NCBI GenBank assembly: GCA_024515975.1
Contig: JAMSKV010000014.1
Coordinates: forward strand, 1 to 64,000
Length of the DNA stretch: 64,000 nucleotides
Direction of reading: 5' to 3'
DNA from: Endosaccharibacter trunci
Lineage (GTDB): Bacteria > Pseudomonadota > Alphaproteobacteria > Acetobacterales > Acetobacteraceae
The translations under genes were made by a program, and so were the position numbers. The number at the start of each line of letters is the position of its first letter. Position 1 is the first letter of the stretch. Below, piece after piece: positions 43,939 through 51,717 of the stretch. The notes below the pieces were generated by a model. That model worked only from the letters and a program-made list of their open reading frames with translations, searched no databases and had not been told where the DNA came from.

Positions 43939-44901
43939 TCAGTCCCGGTTTCGGTCGAACAGGCGCGCGAAGAAAACGACGGTCCGTTCCAGCCCGTCCT
44001 CCAACGCCACGCGCGGTTCCCATCCCAGCAGCGCGCGGGCGCGGCCGATATCGGGGCAGCGTTGGGTCGGATCGTCCTGCGGCAAGGGTGCGAACACCAG
44101 TTTCGAACGCGAGCCTGTGATCCGCAGAATGCGCTCGGCCAGTTCGCGCACGGTAATCTCATGCGGGTTGCCCAGATTGACCGGGCCCGTCACCTCGTCC
44201 GGCGTGTCCATCATCCGGACGAAGCCCTCGATCATGTCGGATACGAAGCAGAAGGCCCGCGTCTGGCTGCCATCGCCATACAGGGTGATGTCGTCGCCGC
44301 GCAGCGCCTGGGTGATGAAATTCGATACCACGCGCCCGTCCTCGGGATGCATGCGCGGCCCATAGGTATTGAAGATGCGGACGACCTTGATCGATGTGCC
44401 GTGCTTGCGCCTGTGATCGAAGAACAGCGTCTCGGCGCAGCGCTTGCCCTCGTCGTAGCAGGCGCGCGGGCCCAGCGGATTGACGTTGCCGCGGTAATCC
44501 TCGGTCTGCGGATGCACGTCCGGGTCGCCATAGACCTCGCTGGTGGAGGCCTGGAACACCCGCGCCCCGGTGCGCCTGGCGATGCCGAGGACATGGATCG
44601 CGCCCAGAACGCTGGTCTTGAGCGTCTGCACGGGGTCATACTGGTAGTGCCGCGGCGAGGCCGGACAGGCGAGATTGAAGATCTCGTCCACCTCCACCAT
44701 CAGCGGCATACTGATGTCGTGGCGCATCACCTCGAAATTCGGGCTGCCCATCAGGGACGCGATATTGTCCTTGGTGCCGGTGAAATAATTGTCCACACAG
44801 AGGACGTCATGGCCCAGCGCCAGCAGGCGCTCGCAGAGATGCGAGCCCAGGAAGCCGGCCCCGCCCGTGACCAGAACCCGCTTGCGGACGAATCCGGCCA
44901 T
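43939..44901 (-). CDS. uxs: UDP-glucuronate decarboxylase (UDP-xylose synthase)
   Basis: A 320-residue extended SDR that converts UDP-glucuronate to UDP-xylose, a donor for surface polysaccharides. The NAD loop [10 protein letters not shown] is at about 12-21 and the [11 protein letters not shown] block follows. The catalytic Thr/Ser is in [11 protein letters not shown], and Tyr and Lys lie in YDEGKR. The stretch [16 protein letters not shown] and the NPHEITV region are diagnostic for the UXS subgroup compared with GalE-type epimerases. It is monocistronic with an intrinsic terminator and divergent from mlaE. It may feed xylose residues to the glycosyltransferases elsewhere in the window, but that link is only plausible. 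Confidence 0.93.
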   Translation of the reverse strand: MAGFVRKRVLVTGGAGFLGSHLCERLLALGHDVLCVDNYFTGTKDNIASLMGSPNFEVMRHDISMPLMVEVDEIFNLACPASPRHYQYDPVQTLKTSVLGAIHVLGIARRTGARVFQASTSEVYGDPDVHPQTEDYRGNVNPLGPRACYDEGKRCAETLFFDHRRKHGTSIKVVRIFNTYGPRMHPEDGRVVSNFITQALRGDDITLYGDGSQTRAFCFVSDMIEGFVRMMDTPDEVTGPVNLGNPHEITVRELAERILRITGSRSKLVFAPLPQDDPTQRCPDIGRARALLGWEPRVALEDGLERTVVFFARLFDRNRD

Positions 44902-45030
44902 GATCGTTCATCCGCATTCTTGAAGGCCGCGCAGCCTAGCGAACAACCCCCCGGTTTTGAAAGCGCCGCCGTTGCCGTTATACGCAACGACCATGAGCCA
45001 CGACCCCAGCCCGGTCCGTAACGCATCGTG

Positions 45031-45825
45031 ATGAACGCTCTCACGCGTCCAGCGCGGCTGGTCGAAGCGATCGGCCGCGGCGTTCTCGATACGGTGCGCG
45101 CCGCCGGCCGGCTGGCGCTGTTCGCCCTGGCCGGCCTCTCGCATCTGCTGCGGCCGCCCTTCTACTGGCGGAACTTCGTCTCCGCCTTCGGCGAGTTCGC
45201 TTTCTTCTCCCTGCCGGTGGTGGCGCTGACGGCCGTGTTCTCCGGCATGGTCATCGCCCTGCAATCCTTTACCGGCTTTTCCCGCTTCAACGCCCAGTCG
45301 GCCGTGGCCGATATCGTGGTGCTGAGCGTGGTGCGCGAACTGGGGCCGGTTCTGGCCGGCCTGATGGTGGCCGGCCGGGTGGGCGCCGCCATGGCGGCCG
45401 AGATCGGCACCATGCGCGTCACCGACCAGATCGACGCGCTCGGCACCCTGTCCACAAATCCGATGAAATACCTCGTCACGCCCCGCCTGCTGGCCGGCGC
45501 GCTGGCCCTGCCTTTGCTGGTGGTCGTGGCCGACATTCTGGGCGTTCTGGGCGGATTCGTGGTGTCGGTGGTGAAGCTCGGCTTTGCTCCCGAGGCCTAT
45601 GTCATGAATACGCTGGCCTTCGTGCAGCCGATGGACGTGATCGTAGGCCTCGCCAAGGCCGCGGTGTTCGGCTTCCTGATCGCGCTGATGGGTTGCTATA
45701 ACGGCTACAACTCCAAGGGTGGCGCAGAGGGCGTGGGCGGGTCCACCACGGCGTCCGTGGTCGCGGCGTCCATCCTGATCCTGTGCTTCGACTACGTGCT
45801 CACAGAGATGTTCTTCTCCCGATGA
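45031..45825 (+). CDS. mlaE: MlaE-type ABC permease (lipid transport)
   Basis: A 264-residue inner-membrane permease of the MlaE family, which moves phospholipids between the inner membrane and periplasmic carriers. It has five to six membrane segments and the family blocks VRELGPVLAGLMVAGRVGAAMAAEIGTMRVTDQIDAL near 105-140 and ARGVGGSTTASVV-like sequence near the end. A GTG directly before the ATG could also initiate. The stop overlaps the ATPase start (ATGA). The MCE protein MlaD, the STAS protein MlaB and MlaC are not encoded next to it. Confidence 0.9.
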   Translation: MNALTRPARLVEAIGRGVLDTVRAAGRLALFALAGLSHLLRPPFYWRNFVSAFGEFAFFSLPVVALTAVFSGMVIALQSFTGFSRFNAQSAVADIVVLSVVRELGPVLAGLMVAGRVGAAMAAEIGTMRVTDQIDALGTLSTNPMKYLVTPRLLAGALALPLLVVVADILGVLGGFVVSVVKLGFAPEAYVMNTLAFVQPMDVIVGLAKAAVFGFLIALMGCYNGYNSKGGAEGVGGSTTASVVAASILILCFDYVLTEMFFSR

Positions 45826-46613
45826 GCGCTGCCCTGCCCAAAATCCGGATTCGCGGACTCTGCAAGAGCTTCGGCGAGAAGCGCGTGCTGGATGGCATCG
45901 ACCTCGACGTCGAGGCCGGCACCTCCACCGTGGTGATCGGCGGCTCCGGCTCGGGCAAGTCGGTGCTGCTGCGCTGCATTCTGGGCCTGATCCAGCCCGA
46001 TGCCGGCACGATCGAGATCGACGGCGTGGACGTGCTGAGGCAGCCGCGCCGCGAGCAGGAACGGCAGCGCGAGAAGATCGGCATGCTGTTCCAGAACGCG
46101 GCCCTGTTCGACAGCCTGCTGGTCTGGGAGAACGTGGCCTTCGGCCTGCTCGCCCGCTCCGGGCGCGGCGGTCCACGGATCAGGCGGTCGGACGCGCGCG
46201 AGCGGGCAGGCGAGGTGCTGGCGCAGGTCGGGCTCGATCCGTCCGTTGGCGATCTGGCTCCGTCCGAACTTTCCGGCGGCATGCAGAAGCGCGTCGGCCT
46301 GGCCCGCGCCATCGCCGCCCGGCCGGAAATCCTGTTCTTCGACGAGCCGACAACCGGACTCGATCCCATCATGGGGGCGGTGATCGACGGGCTGATCGTG
46401 GAATGCGTGCGCGGCCTTGGCAGCACGGCCATCGCCATCACCCACGACATGCCGTCCGCCCGTAGGATCGGTGACCGCGCCGCCATGCTTTATCGCGGCC
46501 AGCTGGTCTGGCAGGGACCGGCCGCGTCGCTGCTCGATAGCGGCAACGCCATGGTGGACCAGTTCACGCATGGACGGCGGGAAGGCCCGATCGGCATGGA
46601 GCTGCGGCGATAA
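45822..46613 (+). CDS. mlaF: MlaF-type ABC ATPase (lipid transport)
   Basis: A 263-residue ATPase partner of MlaE. It has Walker A GGSGSGKS near 38-45, Q-loop LFQNAALFDSL, signature ELSGGMQKRVGLARA, Walker B ILFFDEPTTGLDP and ITHDM with the switch His. The MQKR spelling of the signature is typical of the MlaF subgroup. It overlaps mlaE by 4 bp and is followed by an exported-protein frame that reads from inside its stop. Together with mlaE it forms a lipid-type importer or exporter core lacking a local MCE subunit. Confidence 0.9.
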   Translation: MSAALPKIRIRGLCKSFGEKRVLDGIDLDVEAGTSTVVIGGSGSGKSVLLRCILGLIQPDAGTIEIDGVDVLRQPRREQERQREKIGMLFQNAALFDSLLVWENVAFGLLARSGRGGPRIRRSDARERAGEVLAQVGLDPSVGDLAPSELSGGMQKRVGLARAIAARPEILFFDEPTTGLDPIMGAVIDGLIVECVRGLGSTAIAITHDMPSARRIGDRAAMLYRGQLVWQGPAASLLDSGNAMVDQFTHGRREGPIGMELRR

Positions 46614-46654
46614 ACCCGCTCCGGTTTCCAGTCGCCGCGCTGGCCATCGCTCTG

Positions 46655-47173
46655 GTGGCCGCGCCGGAGGCGGCGCCGGCCGCCCACGCCGATCCGGTCG
46701 GCCGTGATTCCGCCACCGCCATGGGTCGGCTGTTCAGCGAAACCTGTTTCCGCCACGCCGGCGACGCCGCCGGGTTGCGCGCCGAACTGGTGCCACCGCG
46801 CTTCACGCCCATGCCGGACAGCGTGTCGCGTGCGGTGCTGCCACGTCCGGGCCAGGCTTTTGCCGTGCCCGGCGCGCCGGGCCATCTGATGGTTCTGTCG
46901 TTCGACGACGGGTGGTGCGGCACCGGCGGCACGGGGATCGAGCCGGCCGCGCTCACCAACAGCCTCTCCGAGAGGGTCAGGGCGGCCGGAGGCGGAGAGA
47001 TGAAGCTGATGGGCGCCGACCAGGCCGGGCGCGAGCAGCGCTATCTGATCGACCGGCCGCACGGCACGCCTGTCGCGCTGCTGGTGCTGCTGATGCCGGA
47101 GCCGGGCGGCTCGCCGTTGATGCAGGCCAGCCTGTTCGCCTCGGACATGAAGAACGGCGACGCCGCGCCATGA
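46655..47173 (+). CDS. Small exported protein of unknown function, start uncertain
   Basis: A protein of about 172 residues from GTG at 46655, in the mlaE-mlaF-radA operon. In the same frame the sequence just upstream reads as the core of a good signal peptide (NPLRFPVAALAIALVAAPEAAPAAHA), so translation should begin before 46655. No ATG, GTG or TTG exists there. The best candidate is ATA at 46610, which overlaps the mlaF stop (ATAA) and has GGAG 8 nt upstream. The mature part has a CFRHAGD block and a WCGTGGTG block with one Cys each, which might pair. I do not recognise the family. Its stop overlaps the radA start. Confidence 0.6.
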   Translation: MAAPEAAPAAHADPVGRDSATAMGRLFSETCFRHAGDAAGLRAELVPPRFTPMPDSVSRAVLPRPGQAFAVPGAPGHLMVLSFDDGWCGTGGTGIEPAALTNSLSERVRAAGGGEMKLMGADQAGREQRYLIDRPHGTPVALLVLLMPEPGGSPLMQASLFASDMKNGDAAP

Positions 47174-48582
47174 GCAAGCGCCCGCAAACGCGGTACGTTT
47201 GCCAGAATTGCGGCGCCGTCTATCCGAAATGGAGCGGCCGCTGCGAAGCCTGCGGCGAATGGAACACCATCGTGGAGGAGGCGGCCGAGATCCGCGCCGC
47301 CTCCGCGCGTCCGCCTGCCGGCGGCGGAGCGGCGCGCGCGCGGTCGTCGCGGATCGGTTTCGTCGGGCTCGAAGGCGTGGCCGATCCGCCGCCGCGCTTC
47401 GAGACGGGGATCGCGGAACTCGACCGCGTGCTTGGCGGCGGCCTTGTGCCGGCCTCCGTGGTGCTGGTGGGCGGCGATCCAGGCATCGGCAAATCCACGC
47501 TGATGCTGCAGACGGCGGCGGCGATGGCGCTGGCCGGACGGCGCGTTCTCTACATCTCCGGCGAAGAAGCGGTGGACCAGATTCGCATGCGCGGCCGCAG
47601 GCTGGGGCTGGCCGCGCCCAATCTGGAGCTGGCCGCCGCGATCAATGTGGTGGACATCGCCGAGACGCTGGAGAGCCAGTCGGACATCGCCCTGGTGGTG
47701 ATCGACTCGATCCAGACCATGTGGCTGGAAACCATCGACAGCGCACCCGGTTCGGTCAGCCAGGTGCGATCTTCCGGCTTCGAGCTGATCCGCCTGGCCA
47801 AGGTGCGCGGCTTCGCGCTGATCCTGGTCGGGCATGTCACCAAGGAGGGCGCACTGGCCGGGCCGCGCGTGCTCGAGCACATGGTCGACGCGGTGATGTA
47901 TTTCGAGGGCAATCGCGGCCACCAGTTCCGCATCCTGCGCGCGGCCAAGAACCGCTTCGGTGCCACGGACGAGATCGGCGTGTTCGAGATGACCGATCGC
48001 GGCCTGGCCGAAGTGCCGAATCCCTCCGCCCTGTTTCTGGCCGAGCGCCGCGGCAACATCGCCGGCTCGGCCGTGTTCGCGGGACTGGAGGGGACGCGTC
48101 CGGTCCTGCTGGAAATTCAGGTGCTGCTGTCGCCCAATAGCGGCTCCTCGCCCAGGCGCGCCGTGGTCGGCTGGGACAGCGGCCGGCTGAACATGCTGCT
48201 GGCGGTGCTGGAAACGCGCTGCGGGCTCAAGCTCGCCGGCATGGACGTCTATCTGAACGTCGCCGGCGGCTTGCGTATCCAGGAGCCGGCCGCCGATCTG
48301 GCGGTGGCTGCGGCGCTGGCCTCCGCCGCGACCGGACAACCCACCAGCGCCGGTTCGGTCTATTTCGGCGAGGTCGGCCTGTCCGGCGAGGTGCGCCAGG
48401 TGGCGCAGGCGGAAGCCCGGCTGAAGGAAGCGCAGAAGCTCGGCTTCGAGCACGTGTTCCTGCCACGACGCGTCGCGCGCGGGCGCAACCGTCTGGTGGC
48501 GCCGGACGGGGTCCGGCTGGAAGAAATCGGCCATCTGAGCGACCTCACCGCCTCCTTCGCCCCCGTCGAGGATGCGGACTGA
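47170..48582 (+). CDS. radA: DNA repair protein RadA
   Basis: A 470-residue RadA/Sms helicase that drives branch migration in homologous recombination. The N-terminal zinc finger uses C11, C14, C25 and C28. The RecA-like ATPase has Walker A GDPGIGKST at 102-110 and the RadA-specific KNRFG motif (RAAKNRFGATDEIG). The C-terminal Lon-protease-like domain contains YLNVAGGLRIQEPAADLAVAAAL, without the Ser-Lys dyad of a protease. Length is normal. It is the last gene of the mlaE operon, overlapping the exported-protein gene by 4 bp. Confidence 0.95.
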   Translation: MSKRPQTRYVCQNCGAVYPKWSGRCEACGEWNTIVEEAAEIRAASARPPAGGGAARARSSRIGFVGLEGVADPPPRFETGIAELDRVLGGGLVPASVVLVGGDPGIGKSTLMLQTAAAMALAGRRVLYISGEEAVDQIRMRGRRLGLAAPNLELAAAINVVDIAETLESQSDIALVVIDSIQTMWLETIDSAPGSVSQVRSSGFELIRLAKVRGFALILVGHVTKEGALAGPRVLEHMVDAVMYFEGNRGHQFRILRAAKNRFGATDEIGVFEMTDRGLAEVPNPSALFLAERRGNIAGSAVFAGLEGTRPVLLEIQVLLSPNSGSSPRRAVVGWDSGRLNMLLAVLETRCGLKLAGMDVYLNVAGGLRIQEPAADLAVAAALASAATGQPTSAGSVYFGEVGLSGEVRQVAQAEARLKEAQKLGFEHVFLPRRVARGRNRLVAPDGVRLEEIGHLSDLTASFAPVEDAD

Positions 48583-48595
48583 CCGGCGAGGCCGA

Positions 48596-48931
48596 TCAGA
48601 TCGGAGACGCTCCAAGCCTGTTCCGCCAGAGTGCCGCACGCTTGCTCAGTTCGCTGGTGCGGTCGATCGCCGACACGTCGGGCCCGAGCCGGTCGAGCTG
48701 CTCGAAGCGGAAATGTGCCTCGCCATGCTCGGCCCACGCGTTCTGGAGGCTGGCATGCGGGCTGGTGCCGAGCCGGAGCGAGAACCAGAGCCCGTTCTGT
48801 TCGGTATCGACATGGGTGCTGCGCCCGACCCAGACCTGTCCGGTCGCTGTGCACAGCACCGCATACACGCCGGCCACGACCCTTTTCTCCTTGTAGGCCG
48901 CTCGCGCCATTTTCCTGTGTTGACGGTCCAT
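48596..48931 (-). CDS. GIY-YIG nuclease family protein
   Basis: A 111-residue protein with a compact GIY-YIG fold. The first strand pair is KRVVAGVYAVLC with the GVY in place of GIY, followed by GQVWVGRSTHVDT where VWVG stands for YIG, then an Arg (SLRLGT) and a HGEAHFRFEQLD stretch. The catalytic Glu and Asn positions are not obvious, so nuclease activity is uncertain. The start at 48931 has GGAG 6 nt upstream; an ATG 18 bp earlier is possible. It is divergent from the DUF2239 gene, and the 82 bp between them hold two ACCCGGGT palindromes. Confidence 0.8.
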   Translation of the reverse strand: MDRQHRKMARAAYKEKRVVAGVYAVLCTATGQVWVGRSTHVDTEQNGLWFSLRLGTSPHASLQNAWAEHGEAHFRFEQLDRLGPDVSAIDRTSELSKRAALWRNRLGASPI

Positions 48932-48947
48932 CACCTGCTCCAATTTC

Positions 48948-48980
48948 ACCCGGGTATATTGACTATAATTCCACCCGGGT
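48948..48980. promoter_or_regulatory. Twin ACCCGGGT operator around a -10 box
   Basis: Two copies of the 8-bp palindrome ACCCGGGT (48948-48955 and 48973-48980) each sit in a longer CACCCGGGTAxAT context. They are spaced 25 bp start to start, and a perfect TATAAT (48964-48969, plus strand) lies between them. The site is central to the divergent GIY-YIG/DUF2239 intergenic region. A regulator that bound both copies would cover the promoter. Confidence 0.65.
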
Positions 48981-49013
48981 AAATAGATGCGTTCGACGAA
49001 GGTGGGGGCGCGT

Positions 49014-49589
49014 ATGCGGATCGAAGCGGTGGCGTTCAGCGAGGGAAGGCGGATCGCGCAAGGGGCGCTCGATCACGTCGCGGCTCTGGTCCGGAGTCAC
49101 CAGCAGTCCCGGCCCGACCAAAGCATGCTCGTTTTCGATCGCCGCACGGGGGAGGTGATCGATCTCGATCTGCGCGGAACGCCGGACGAGGTGGCGGCGC
49201 GCTACGCCGTTCGACCGGCCCGGTCGCAGCGCGGCCGTCCGGCACTTGGCGTGGTGGCGCGGGAGATCACCCTGCTGCCCCGGCATTGGGACTGGCTCGG
49301 ACGCCAGCCCGGCGGCGCCTCCGCCACGCTGCGCCGACTGGTCGAGGCCGCGCGCCGGTCGGACGAGTCCGCCGCGCGCGGTCGCATGGAGGCGGCCTAT
49401 CGCTTGATGGCCGTTCTGTCTGGCGATCGCCCGGGGTTCGAGGAGGCATCCCGCCTGCTCTTCGCCGGCGATCGCGAGAGGTTTGCGGTGCAGATCGCCG
49501 CTTGGCCCGTCGATATCGTCGACGAGATCCTTCGAGTTCTTGATGATACGGCGGGGGAAGGATCGTTCGGGTCCGAGGGCAACCCGTAG
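49014..49589 (+). CDS. DUF2239 family protein
   Basis: A 191-residue soluble protein of the DUF2239 family. It has the diagnostic central region GRPALGVVAREITLLPRHWDWLGRQPGGASATLRRLVEAAR at about 73-113, a YRLMAVLSGDRPGFEEASRLLFAGD segment and a short acidic tail. The function is unknown; the helical C-terminal half looks able to bind a partner or nucleic acid. The start at 49014 follows GGTGGGGG, and an upstream ATG at 48987 would add nine residues. It is divergently paired with a GIY-YIG protein through a shared palindromic operator, which suggests they work together or answer the same signal. Confidence 0.8.
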   Translation: MRIEAVAFSEGRRIAQGALDHVAALVRSHQQSRPDQSMLVFDRRTGEVIDLDLRGTPDEVAARYAVRPARSQRGRPALGVVAREITLLPRHWDWLGRQPGGASATLRRLVEAARRSDESAARGRMEAAYRLMAVLSGDRPGFEEASRLLFAGDRERFAVQIAAWPVDIVDEILRVLDDTAGEGSFGSEGNP

Positions 49590-49624
49590 AAGCGCGGCTG
49601 CATGGGTAGCAAATGGAAGAGGCG

Positions 49625-49736
49625 CTCTTTCTTTGAAAGAAGGAACCAAAGAACGTCTGTCCGTTTGGCTCCGTCCCGGGCCACGCTCTCAGACCAAACC
49701 GGCAAAGTCTCTTTGCTTCTTTTTCTTCAGAAAAAG
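49625..49736. repeat. Two-hairpin intergenic repeat, copy 2, plus a third hairpin
   Basis: TCTTTC (49626-49631) pairs with GAAAGA (49635-49640), and CCGTTTGG (49661-49668) pairs with CCAAACCGG (49694-49702) with one bulge. Block order and several words match copy 1 at 31186-31267. A third hairpin, CTTTTTC (49719-49725) with GAAAAAG (49730-49736), follows directly. The region separates the convergent DUF2239 and DUF1217 genes and may terminate both. Confidence 0.6.
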
Positions 49737-49752
49737 CATCTCGGCATTCGCT

Positions 49753-51582
49753 TTATGTGAACAGAGACAGCACCGGATCCGAACTGTTGGTCATTGTGGT
49801 GCTGCTGGGCTGGATCCCGTTCGTCAGGCCGAACAGATCCTGGCTGCTGAGGCCGCCGTCGGGCGAATACAAGGCGGCGATTCCGGTGGGCGTGGTCACC
49901 GTGTTGGCCGCTTCGCTGATCAGGTATTGCAGCGAAGTCTTCTTGATGCCGTCCGGGCTCGTCATCTGCGCGATGTTGATCTTGTTGGTCAGGATCGCGA
50001 CCTGCTGGGTATAGTCCAGCGAACCGAAATAATTGCCCATGCCCAGGCTGGTGGTGACCACCTTCAGCAGCCTCGCATTGGACATGAGCTGGGTGATGCT
50101 GGTGATGCTGCCCATGGTGCGGGTGTAGTAGAGCGCGTCGTCCAGCCCGGGATATTGCTGGCCCATGCTGCTTTCATAGGCGTTGGTCTCGTAGGACGAC
50201 ACGATGGACGCGACGTTGCTGGCGTCGGACAGGGCAGGGGTGATGACGCCGCCCACGGCGGGCGAAACGGACAGCACGCTTCCCTGAGCGACGGCGGCGG
50301 TGCTGGGGGCGAGAAGCGTGACGTTGCCGCGGGAATCGACCGAGCCGACGGTTCCGACCGCCGTGCCGCCGCTGCTGATGACCTGTCCGGGCTGCAGGCC
50401 GAGTCCGGCGGCGCCGAGAGAAAGGGTCTTGCTGCCGGCCGCGCTGGCGCTCCCGGCGGTCATGGTGCTGTTGATGTTGCTGAGCGACAGTCCGGTCGCC
50501 AGCGAGATCGTGTCGCCCGCCGCGATCTGGGTGGTGGGCGTCGCGGTCATGGTCACGGTGCCGAACATGTCGACCGACTTCACCGTGCCGATTACGTTGT
50601 TGCCGTCCATCAGGATCTGGCCGGCGACAAGCGTCTTGCCGGCGTTGCCCAGCATCAGCCGACCGCCGGGGTCCACTGTCGAGGCGGTGGCGGTAGCGAT
50701 CGGCATTGGGACGGAGTTGGCCAGGCTCTGCACGCCCACGGTCGCCGGCGCCGTGACGGACAGGGTGTTGCTGGGCGAGAGGCTGGCATCGAAGCCCGCG
50801 TTGACGAGGGCGCCGGTCAGCGCTTTCGCCTGGGCGGTGGACGCCGCCGGCGTGCCGCCGGCGGCCACCTTGACCGACACCACGTCCACGCTTTTGACGA
50901 CGTTGCCGGAGGAATCCTTGGTGATCGGCAGGCTGTAGGTGGTGTTGCCGTTCGCGTCCGTGCTGGTGGTCACGGCGGGTCCGCCCGCGGTGTTGGACAC
51001 GATCCCGGAGGCGTTGATGCTGTATCCGCCCGGACCGCCAGCCGCCTGGGAGGCCGCGTTCAGCGCCGCCGCGATGCTGCTTCCGGCCGATCCGTCATTG
51101 GTGACGAACGACCATTGTATGGCGGGCGACGCGGCTGTCGGCGTCTTGGAGCTGATCCAGGCGAGGTTCTGCACCGTCAGCGTGGAGGCGCTGGCGCCGC
51201 CTGTGGTGAATCCGGCTCCGCCGAGAGCGACGGTATCGGTACTGCGGTTCTGCGTCGCGCGGGCGAAATGCAGGTAGTCGGTGTTGGCGCTCTGCTGAAC
51301 CAGCGAGGTCGTGCTGTCGGCCGATTGCGTCATCAGATCGGACAGGATGGCGCGGCTGTTGATCTGCCCGCTCATGTTGTAGGCGCCGGTCAGCACCTGC
51401 AGCGCCTTGTAGTTGGCGAGAATGGCCTGGGAACTGCCGAGCGTCGCCGCGCTGTTCTCGAAGGCCGACACGGTTCCCTGCGTCACCGGGTCGCTCTTGA
51501 CGTATTTGGCGACCTGGGCCTGCTCGTTCTTGCTGGCGGTGAGATAGACGGAGATCGCCAGAGCACTCGACACGCCGGACAT
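49753..51582 (-). CDS. DUF1217 flagellar-type protein with a large repeat-bearing insertion
   Basis: A 609-residue protein. Residues about 1-115 and 450-600 fit the DUF1217 family, which is encoded in alphaproteobacterial flagellar loci. Between them lies an Ala/Gly/Thr/Ser-rich region with no charged clusters. Inside it two similar segments of about 54 residues (309-362 and 387-440) share the pattern GQ...V.GTV.SVD..G.VT..A..T..(I/V)A.G..(I/L)S. No signal peptide is seen, in keeping with export by the flagellar system. The start at 51582 has AGGAG 7 nt upstream. A GG-N10-GC promoter of sigma-54 type lies 42 bp before it. No other flagellar gene is in the window apart from a distant chemoreceptor. 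Confidence 0.8.
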   Translation of the reverse strand: MSGVSSALAISVYLTASKNEQAQVAKYVKSDPVTQGTVSAFENSAATLGSSQAILANYKALQVLTGAYNMSGQINSRAILSDLMTQSADSTTSLVQQSANTDYLHFARATQNRSTDTVALGGAGFTTGGASASTLTVQNLAWISSKTPTAASPAIQWSFVTNDGSAGSSIAAALNAASQAAGGPGGYSINASGIVSNTAGGPAVTTSTDANGNTTYSLPITKDSSGNVVKSVDVVSVKVAAGGTPAASTAQAKALTGALVNAGFDASLSPSNTLSVTAPATVGVQSLANSVPMPIATATASTVDPGGRLMLGNAGKTLVAGQILMDGNNVIGTVKSVDMFGTVTMTATPTTQIAAGDTISLATGLSLSNINSTMTAGSASAAGSKTLSLGAAGLGLQPGQVISSGGTAVGTVGSVDSRGNVTLLAPSTAAVAQGSVLSVSPAVGGVITPALSDASNVASIVSSYETNAYESSMGQQYPGLDDALYYTRTMGSITSITQLMSNARLLKVVTTSLGMGNYFGSLDYTQQVAILTNKINIAQMTSPDGIKKTSLQYLISEAANTVTTPTGIAALYSPDGGLSSQDLFGLTNGIQPSSTTMTNSSDPVLSLFT

Positions 51583-51623
51583 GGAGCGCTCCTTTCGCGC
51601 CGGGATGAACGCGCGAGCGACGC

Positions 51624-51639
51624 TGCAAGTCCCGGGCCA
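51624..51639 (-). promoter_or_regulatory. Sigma-54-type promoter of the DUF1217 gene
   Basis: On the minus strand TGGCCC-GGGAC-TTGCA has the invariant GG and GC exactly 10 nt apart, close to the TGGCAC-N5-TTGC consensus, with its -12 part 42 bp before the ATG. Sigma-54 control is known for flagellar genes in Caulobacter and relatives. Confidence 0.6.
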
Positions 51640-51691
51640 GCGAAAACGGCCCGTGCCGTCGGGGAAACGCCCTCTCGCCCGGCAAGAACAG

Positions 51692-51710
51692 CCCGGCAGA
51701 AACTGCCGGG
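51692..51710 (-). terminator. Hairpin after the MFS gene
   Basis: CCCGGCAG (51692-51699) and CTGCCGGG (51703-51710) form a perfect 8-bp stem with a 3-nt loop, 8 bp after the MFS stop. On the minus strand it is followed by CTGTTCTT, a partial T-run. It should end the ctaA-tldD-MFS-MFS operon before the DUF1217 promoter. Confidence 0.65.
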
Positions 51711-51717
51711 TCGGCAT

